64,000 nucleotides of DNA from Sebastes aleutianus (lineage: Eukaryota > Chordata > Actinopteri > Perciformes > Sebastidae). The stretch spans positions 31,784,490 to 31,848,489 of the forward strand of contig CAKAKS010000066.1 of NCBI GenBank assembly GCA_916700875.1, read 5' to 3'. The notes beneath the pieces were generated by a model. The model saw only the letters and a list, made by a program, of their open reading frames with translations. It was not told where the DNA came from and did not search any database. Of this stretch, positions 56,089 to 64,000 are shown in pieces. Position 1 is the first letter of the stretch. Every line of letters starts with the position of its first letter. A program made the translations under genes and the position numbers.

Positions 56089-59000
56089 GCTTCCAAGGTC
56101 AGTACTATCAAGATGACCATACAAAATTCCAACATTTTAAATGCTTTCGTGACTAGGTGGTTGTTACAATTTATTTGTTTTCGTCTTCTGAAACCGAGAC
56201 ACATTATGTTAATATTATTTTTGCTATTATCATGCTGCCTGACTTGTGAGGTAGTTGCAACTCAGAAGCACTAGTATGAGCCATGTATATCTGTCTGTGT
56301 GAGGTAGGCTATATCAAAGGGTCACTCAGTGTAGCCACTGTTTTGTTCCTCACCCTCAGGTGGGAGAAGTCTCACCACACCTGCTGACACCCAGTGACAG
56401 AATGTCCACTCTTTCATATCCCGCCCTAGAGCATCACGCCACCTGTTTTCTCTCCGCCGGCTGGCTTTCTGTCTCTCTGTCATCTTTCAGTGGACTTTTG
56501 CAAGGCTTCTGAGTCGCTGAAATTCAGCACCAGGAGAAAGAGTGTGTGCACAAAATGCTGAGTGTATCTCTGCCAAGCCACACTCTTCCTCACTGATGAA
56601 GTCCAGTTTTTTGGATCTCAGATCTTCAGCCCCAGGGATGTTGGGATGGGTTTGGCTTTAATAAGTCCCAACTTTTCTCTCCCCGATGGTTCTTTAAACT
56701 GTTAGATGCACAGTTTAAAGAATGATTATATCAACCACACTTCATAGAACCATGAGTGCATACAGCCAGTCAGAGCATCTGATTTATTGATTACTGTTGG
56801 GATGTAAAGAGAATTTCTACAAATATAACAAAACATGTATTTGAACAGCACTACCGACCCTACCTTTAAGTACAGTCTCAGAGCTGCTAGCATGGCTGTA
56901 GACTCTTGGTCTTGTTTCCACATGATTTCACTTCTCTGGGTTTCACTGGGAAGCTTTAGTGACCCATGATGCCTTTTAATAGGTGATTTGCAGTCTGATA
57001 TGAAATGAACGTTTGTGGGAGACAATAAAGGCATTGAAGATATTCAAGCATATTGAATATTAGTACACTCAGTAATAACGGCTATCAGCTGCCTCAGCAC
57101 AAAAAACACATTGTCTGGCTACCAAATCCCACGTCATTTAAACCCAAGACGTCACTATGTAGCATGCTGCTCAGTTTTTCACGGTGAATACATCAGGACA
57201 GGCCGCGAAAAAGAAAACGAGGGCTTTTAAGAAAGCCAGGAACACTGTCCCACACTCAGATACCCCCGGCCTTTTCCTTCTTTTTTGTATGTTGCTGAGC
57301 GGACGCAGCCCATGCATGTCACATTGTGTCCGCAACAAAAGCCAAGACGGCACAGGCCGTACGAGATTCATATTTAGAAAGGTCGTTATTGTGCTCGTGT
57401 GAATAGCTGGCTCCCCAGACTAGCCCCGGGGGCCTGTCAACCTTATTCCCCCTTTAACAACATAACACATTGGGACTGCTACAATAGAATTTATGTCCGC
57501 TCGCTCGCCGGCTCCTTCACCCACTTACGGCGATAGGAGTGGAGAGGGATTACTCTTTCTGCATTTTTCAAGGCTGAATCCAGACCTCGCTGGTTGTTAG
57601 AAGAAATTGTTTTCATTACAGCTTTTCAAACAGCGCCCAGAGCCATTCTGTCAGCGTGATAGGGGAAACTTGGTGGTATTGAAAATGAGACAAATTGGTT
57701 TCTGGCCCGGGGGGAAAAATTATAATTAGCAGAGCTCAAACCCGGCTGCTATCATGAGAGTTTGCCGTACTGTGTTTCTACCATCAATCTGTCTTGTGGC
57801 CGCTGTCAAAGACAGACTCGCACCATATTGTCCCGTCACTCAGTGTCCGCCAGGTGTTGCGCTGCCTGACGGGCCTCTCGGCTTTTCAAGAGGCCTTGAG
57901 CTCAAAGAAAACAAAGGAGAGTCTAAAGTAAATCTTTCTAACCCCCTTCTCTCCTCTTCCTCCTCCTCCTCCTCTGATTCCAACCCGCTTCTGTCATCCA
58001 TGTTGCCATAGCACTCTGTGTGAACTTTCTGAAGACGTTTCCTCAGTCTGGGATCAAGGATATCTCCGCTCTTCGCCGCCGCGATTATTAATGACTCAAC
58101 TTCGCGCAATAGGAGTAGAGGTTCAGATAGTGCAGAATGATAGCTGAGAAAATCTCTGAAATACTTTGACTACATCATCTCCTTCATTAAAGGCTCAGCT
58201 GGGAATAAAACACCTTCTTTTATTCCTGACATATGACAGGGACACTCTGCCACCAAACTGCTTGTTAACAAGGTCCAGCTTTAAATGAGGGTTAAAATTG
58301 CCCCCTAGGTGCTCTGTTCTTATCACTATGGCGACTCTTGGTCTTAATAAAAGTTTCAAATCCAGATCTATATGTATATGCTATGCTATATCTATTCTCA
58401 TTTCACACGGTCATGTTTCTTGTACCACTTATATATATTATATATATCTATATTGAAGCATTTATGGGTGAACTGGTTAATATTGGCAATCATCTCTAGG
58501 TTTTATTGACTTGACGCACACGTTTTTCTTTATTCTGAATTGAATGAGAAGTGCCAATTCACCATTGTATTTGAAAATAGCGTGCTCAGTAAAACATTTC
58601 GGCACTCTCTCAGGGGGAAGGGTGGTGAAAGCTTTGGTTTCTTAAGTGGTTTTCCTCATGCACATTTCCACAGCTCATTCAGGACTCAACGCTTTTGTTC
58701 CTCTGCCCATAATCCAGGAAAGGCAGAAGAAGGGAAGAAAAACACATACAGTAGAGAGTCAGTGGGAGAGGAGAAAGAGGGTTGGGATTCCAATGGGTGG
58801 ATTGGAGAGGATTTGGTCCTTTAAATAGAAGCACCTGTTCATCTGGGATTAGTAAGAAGCAGAGCTCTATTTTGGTTCAGTGTGGATGTTTGCCCATCAC
58901 GCCCCGGGTCCTAATGGCTGCCTGGGTGTGAAGCAGATTCCTGGTGCTCTCATTTGGGGTTGGTGGTGCGTGAGAACTCACTATCTGGGTTGACTCCCCA

Positions 59001-59267
59001 GATATTGCAGATAGTGCAGATGCCTGGACACTTGCTGATCGCTGGCTAACAGCAGTTCCCAGCTGCAAATGTCGACATAATTGTGTTAATTATAAGTGCA
59101 AAAGTGCTGAAAATGCATGCAAAATCTGGAGGAATGCAGGTTAAATTAAGGGATGTGACTGGCCTTCCAGGGGCTGTGCTTCAGGCAAGATGTTGGGATA
59201 ATGAGGTCGGTTGAAAGGCTTGGAAGGTGTTGGCTAGTAGCAGGTGGCCATCTCTCTGGCTAATTGC
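56089..59267. other. Intronic sequence, no gene; possible regulatory blocks
   Basis: Mostly unique-looking. The stretch 57400-58130 alternates AT-rich motifs (aattataattagcag) with CpG-rich patches and has a (CTC)n tract at 57955-57972. An 89-codon minus frame at 57840-58109 owes its Glu run to that tract. Confidence 0.4.
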
Positions 59268-59671
59268 TTAAAACAACAGTTCGACATTTTGAGAAATGAT
59301 CTTATTTGCTTTCCCGCTGAGAGTTAGATGAGAAGATTGATGTCAGTACATTAAATATTAAGCTACAACCATCAGCCAGTTAGCTTAGTTTAGTTCAAAG
59401 AGTGTCCAAAGGTAACAAAATCCTCCTACCTGCAGCTATAAAGCTCACTGAATAAGTTGTTTATATCTCATTTGTTCAGTACAGTTCAGTTCAGTCTAAA
59501 AATGACGCTTTACAGAGTGCTGGACTATTTCTTGGCCCGGGACCAGTTGCCAAGTTACCAGCACAAACCATATCTATTATAGGGACATGAGAGTGGTATT
59601 GATCTTATCATTTAATGCTCAGCAAGAAAGGGAATAAAGCACATATCCAAAATGTCAAACTATTCTTTTAA
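59268..59671 (+). mobile_element. TTAA-flanked element (acagttcgacatttt family)
   Basis: TTAA at 59268-59271 and 59668-59671; ends AACAACAGTTCGACATTTTG and AAAATGTCAAACTATTCT are imperfect inverted repeats. The interior has cagccagttagcttagttta and ggtaacaaaatcctcctacc. 404 bp. Confidence 0.8.
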
Positions 59672-61699
59672 GCCAATGAGGAAGTCAGTGTTTCTTTTTT
59701 TTTTCTTCTTCTATTGTTCGGCTCGGTGGTGATTTAGAGCTTCCACCTTCCACCCATGGTGGCTTCCTCATCAAGGCCTCCTTCCTTATGGCCAAATGGG
59801 GATTTTCTGGTTTCAGTATCATTGGGAAAAGATGACAGCATGTGGAAAAGCCCCCGAATCCACATGCTTCAAAAACCTTTTCTTTCAGAGACCTGGTAAA
59901 AGGATGCACATGTGCAGTCAGCCAAGCAGTTTCTCTATGTGGCCAGGGGTGCATTTGGATTCACAACACGTACAGTAGCTACACACAGTATGTGGACACA
60001 TATGACCATCACGAAATGTGGCTTGAGTGTGTCCTCAATGCATTTTGGGTGCACTCACACCTGCATTTAGAGCTGATTGTATTGTCAAGATATTTTACTT
60101 CTGAAATTTCCACCAATTGTGTCCGTTTGTATGTAGATTTTCACCTGCAACACTAAGCTCAGAAGAGTTTAACAGCGTTCGTGAGTCAAATTCTTCTACA
60201 ACATATCAAAATGTATTTTTGACTGTTTCTTTAAATATCCAGCTCTAATTGTTTTCAGAATATTGGCGAGCCCCACCCAGCCTTCTCCAGGGGCTTTTTT
60301 TTGGCTGGCTTCAAACAGACTAAATCACAGATGACTCCGCTCCACCTATAATTGGGTCAGCATGTGTATTTATAGACAGAATCTGTCTTTCCAAACACAT
60401 TAAACACAAAACGGAGCTAGTTGCACTAAATGGCCTGAATAGTGTAGTCTATGTAAACACCAGCTATTATCAGTTTCTCTCATTAGTGTCCTGTGAAACG
60501 ACCGCTTTAGAACATCAAAACGCTCGGCTGTTGGCGCTCGTGTCCAAGCTGTAATGAAACTGCGAAAGAAAGGAACAAAAGGAGATGCAGTCGGTGTTGG
60601 TTTTTGTGTTACTCTAGCAAATACATCTTTATCCCTCTCATCTTCTCCAGGGCTGAAGTCTGAGTAACTGAAGTTGATACGGTGAAGAAGCAAAATACAT
60701 TTATCTCAATAAAGGCCATCAGTCTTCATTCTAGCATGTCGCCAATTCGCTACTCCCCATTACTCCGCTGAGCCTTTCAGCAAATGATATGTCCAGGAAT
60801 CACTTAACAATTCAGTAATGAAATCCCACACCCTTAATGTGAATATGTTGTTATTGTAAAAGCCTAGCAGAGCAGCCCTGGAGAGTCCCCCTTATTGAAT
60901 CAGCAGTGACCTGACATCAGCGTTTATCCCTGCATATGGCTCCAGCTAGGCTCTTGACTCTCCAGCTCTTGCCTGCCGCGACTGCCGGGGGGTGGGGAGG
61001 GTGTAGGCCTCAACAGCCCCCTAAGCGGATCAGACCTTACATATTGCTCCACAATTTCATTAAGAGTCACAATTCGCAGGGCTGTCAGCGCCATAATAAA
61101 CTCCCCAGTGCAGCCGGAGCAGATGGCGCGACCTGCGCGTTAAGGGACAGACATCCAGTGGAATCCCCTTAATAAGGGAAGTAGGCCAGCAGCAGGCGCT
61201 TTAGAAGAGAACTTCTGCCTTCTCACATGATATTCACAAGATCCTCCCGGTGTGTGAGTGAGTAGAGCCAGATGAAATTGTACATCCTAGTTTGGCTTTT
61301 CAGGGAGTCAGAGGGCAAATGCTTTTCATTTTTCTTGGTGAAAATAGCTGTAAATCGGTTTCTATCAGCAGTAACTGAGCTTGCATCCTAGCATTTGTAT
61401 GTAAAAAATGTTTTGTCTCATTGCACAATCAAAATTGTCTTTGGACATGTAGAGATTTTGTCTGTAAAATATCAGTCCTAAGTATTGTTCCTGCTGTGAT
61501 TAAACAGTCAGTAGTTGGTTCAATAGAATATATCTAATTGACCGTTCACTAAGCTGCTGTTAGTTACTGGTGCTTCGCCCATCATGCTCTCCATCGTAGC
61601 TAGCATGGCACACGACATGTAGTTTACACTGATATCAGTGGCAGATTCACCACTGAATATTCCTACCGTAGTAGCTACTTTTTGAAAAGAGCTCAGACA
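59672..61699. other. Intronic sequence, no gene
   Basis: GC-richer patch at 60940-61160 within AT-rich surroundings. No exon recognised. Confidence 0.45.
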
Positions 61700-61950
61700 G
61701 ATGTAGACAAAAAAAAATTAGGCTTCAAATTTCTGACCAGCGACTACTAATTTGAGACCATAAATTCATGTTTACAGTGTTTACTGAGGTAATAAATCAA
61801 GTGAAAAGTAAGCTCATTTTCTCATAGACTTCTATACAATCAGACTTCTTTTTTGCAACCAGAGGAGTCGCCCCCTGCTGGCTGTTAGAAAGAATGCTGG
61901 TTTAAGGCACTTCTGCATTGGCTTCACTTTTCAGACCCTGGAGTTGCCCA
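61700..61950 (-). mobile_element. Half-arm fragment of the fold-back family
   Basis: Contains ggagtcgccccctgctggct, aagaatgctggtttaaggca and cttcacttttcagaccctgg, matching the right arm of 55321-56088. The other arm is missing. Confidence 0.78.
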
Positions 61951-63188
61951 GGGTGTTTAATCCATTCCTTACACTTTTGCTCTTGTGTTTCCAAAAAAAG
62001 AAAACACCATCCTACAAACTTTAAGTGTACAGAGTATTTATCTCACAGAGCCGCATGGGGGCTGCATGGGCATGTGGATAAATCCAAAGCTTGTCAGGCC
62101 TGCTATGCCTTGTTATGGTTGCAGCTGTAAGTGATGGTTGGACAGTCCCAACAAACAGTCAATAGCTTTGTACCTGAAGTTATTTGTCTCTTGTTGTCAG
62201 ACTTTGGCACATCTGATCTGGTATGACCAGGTATTTAGCCTCTCCAACCCTTGAACTCCACCCTCCCAAAAATCAGCTAACCACTTGCACATGCAATAAT
62301 CGGTTGTGCAACAGTGGTTGTGCAGTCCCTGTATGTTGCGTGCCACCTCTGTGGCACATTTTTAGCCCGAGCTCTTCTAACTGCTGTCCATCCCTCTTAT
62401 GTTTCAGTCAGCAGGTTTATAAATGCTCCCTTAGAAAGAATGGACGCTCGATTGAGTCTGCGTCACAAGAGAAGCCCTTTTTTTTGGTGGGGCGGCAGAG
62501 CCAGTAGGACGCTGTAACTGTCCCCGTGAGCGTTTAACGTCAGCGACCTATATTTACATCTGTCCACTGGCAACACATTTGCCAACTAAGCGAGGCCCGC
62601 TGGGCAGTGGCGTGTGAATTGGCACTTCATGTGAAGGAACATATTGACGCTCTACGTAAAACGCTAACGCTGCTGTAATATCAATTATGCGAGCGTTCTG
62701 TGTTGGCTTGAATGTGCCCAGTCATGTATGTGCTGTCATGCTGTTCTGTGCTGTGACTTGCTGTATGCAGGAGCCACAGAGCTCGCATTGACGACAGGTC
62801 AGCCCGGTTTGTTGACCCTCCCACCCTTCTGCCTGTCCCTCTCTTTGTTCCCAAGTTCCCAGAGAACACTGGTGGGATTCTGCCCAGTGCTGCCAGCCTC
62901 TGTTGCTAAAAGGAATCATTGTCTTGTCTTGCTGCAGCGCGGAAAATCAATGGGAGTCTTTGTTCCCTCTGCAGCATGTAGGACGTGGAGCCCCGGCCCG
63001 TAGTGACGTGTCATGATTGCGGCCTGCTGGTGCAGATCATATTGGTGTGTCTTCTGTGCTTTTAGAAAGGTTGCAAAAGGACCAGCAGACAGTCACATTT
63101 CATCCCAAACCCCGCAGCTATCCAAACAGAGAAGGAACTATGATATCACAGAGCTGTCATACTCCATCTCCTCAGAGGTTTCCCATCC

Positions 63189-63190
<2 letters not shown>
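61951..63190. other. Intronic sequence, no gene
   Basis: Nothing recognised; several short overlapping frames without support. Confidence 0.45.

Positions 63191-63266
<76 letters not shown>
63191..63266. repeat. (CT)38 microsatellite
   Basis: 76 uninterrupted bases of CT, the longest simple repeat in the window. Confidence 0.99.
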
Positions 63267-63269
<3 letters not shown>

Positions 63270-63595
63270 CCTCTGTGAATGAATATGTGCGAGCATGCTG
63301 TTCCATACTGTATATTTGGTTTGCAGGGTTTTGCCCATTCATCTATGAGCAAATGTGTTCATGCGGGCTCTTTCATTTGAAAAAGTGTGCGTGTGCACGT
63401 GCTCAGCCTCCCTGCGGTCCCCCAGCTGATCTAGATCACCTCCCTTGCTGGATAAAAAAAATCCTCGTTTGACAATATACAATTAAGATTCGTGCAGATG
63501 TGAAGGGGCCACTGATGAGTTCCTTTCGGTAGGAGAGAGGAGAGAGGTGGGAGGCGTGGAGACGGAGATGGAGGAGGAGAAAGAGAGGGTTGGAG

Positions 63596-63633
63596 GAAGA
63601 AGAGGAGGAGGAGGAGGAGGAGGAGGAGGAGGG
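63596..63633. repeat. (GGA)n purine tract
   Basis: GGA repeats inside a longer purine-rich stretch (63525-63740) at the right side of the window. The rest up to 64000 has no recognised feature. Confidence 0.9.
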
Positions 63634-64000
63634 GACGAGCTCTTCAGGGAGGTTTAGTGAAAGCACCTGCCTCCGCTCCGGGGCTCATGATGGATGAAGA
63701 GGAACAACTGAGGAAGGGAAGAAGGGAGGGGGACGGAGCTTGAAGTGAAGGACATTTTGTCCTCCTGCAAATTCTTCACGCATGTTCAGCACATACATCA
63801 ATACAGTGCAGACACAAAGACACTGGGGATGGGGTTAATTCATGGTAAATCCACGCAATATTCAGGAAGAAGATTCTATTGAAAGGTCCCAAGATGGGTT
63901 TGGGGTGTTTTCTGCACTGAAAAAAGCTTCTCAAATCCAAAGATGCTCTGATTTAATTCAATTCTCCTGTTTAAACCTTTGAAGCTCTGTTTTCACCCAA

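Larger units (their letters stand above)
20384..64000 (+). other. zdhhc8: zdhhc8 first coding intron (continues beyond window)
   Basis: It starts with a consensus donor gtaagt. I searched for the expected next exon, which should open with a CPWL-like motif and contain an NFSMATFMDPG-type block, and saw none up to 64000. The space is filled by the repeats listed separately, with apparently unique stretches at about 23.4-25.4, 26.8-27.9, 28.9-30.1, 36.4-37.8, 42.0-44.8, 52.4-55.3, 56.3-59.2 and 60.0-61.6 kb. Confidence 0.7.

Noticed and set aside
57840..58109. 89-codon minus-strand frame with a Glu run
   Set aside because: The Glu run comes from a (CTC)n tract; no splice support or known family. 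Could be reopened if conserved in relatives.
63138..63352. Open frames of alternating Arg-Glu or Ser-Leu
   Set aside because: Products of translating the (CT)38 tract.
63690..63746. Short ATG frame MMDEEEQLRKGRREGDGA near the right edge, considered as an alternative first exon
   Set aside because: Only 18 codons inside a purine-rich low-complexity stretch with no donor site in frame.

Overview
The window is vertebrate nuclear DNA, almost certainly from a ray-finned (probably percomorph) fish. Coding sequence is sparse and split by GT-AG introns, and the proteins are clear vertebrate orthologues. The rest is crowded with fish-type repeats: hAT-like non-autonomous elements, short elements flanked by TTAA, worn-out LINE pieces, a tRNA-derived SINE and many (GT)n, (CT)n and (GGA)n tracts. 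No prokaryotic, viral or CRISPR-like content was seen.

Region 1 (1-9000): the last seven coding exons of ankle2 (+ strand; LEM and ankyrin-repeat protein of the nuclear envelope/ER). They join into an open frame of 584 residues ending at 7159, followed by a long 3' UTR. The gene's 5' part lies to the left of the window. One intron has a GC-AG boundary.

Region 2 (9550-14450): complete pgam5 on the - strand, tail-to-tail with ankle2. Six exons join without a frame break into 303 residues, with a membrane anchor, WDxNWD multimerisation motif and histidine-phosphatase catalytic residues. ANKLE2 and PGAM5 are also convergent neighbours in human, so this pair is old.

Region 3 (14450-20000): intergenic, rich in retroelement debris: an RNase H fragment of an I-type LINE, two L1-type ORF2 ends placed head to head, and one copy of a ~0.7 kb duplication whose second copy is at 22.1-22.9 kb.

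Region 4 (20000-64000): 5' UTR and first coding exon (34 codons plus 2 nt) of a ZDHHC5/8-type palmitoyltransferase, best called zdhhc8, on the + strand. No second exon was found, so the remaining 43.6 kb appears to be its first coding intron. This intron is a layered TE deposit: a three-deep nest at 21-22 kb, at least nine TTAA-flanked elements, fold-back elements, an inverted pair of hAT copies, LINE 3' ends and a SINE.

I found no convincing new coding system. The observations most worth checking are the duplication bracketing the zdhhc8 promoter and first exon, the nested elements with a perfect outer 8-bp target duplication, the GC-AG intron, the apparent lack of the KEAP1-binding motif in Pgam5, the upstream ORFs of zdhhc8, and CRE octamers carried by a repeat inside the zdhhc8 intron. 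All calls come from reading the sequence; family names rest on remembered family features, with no database search.
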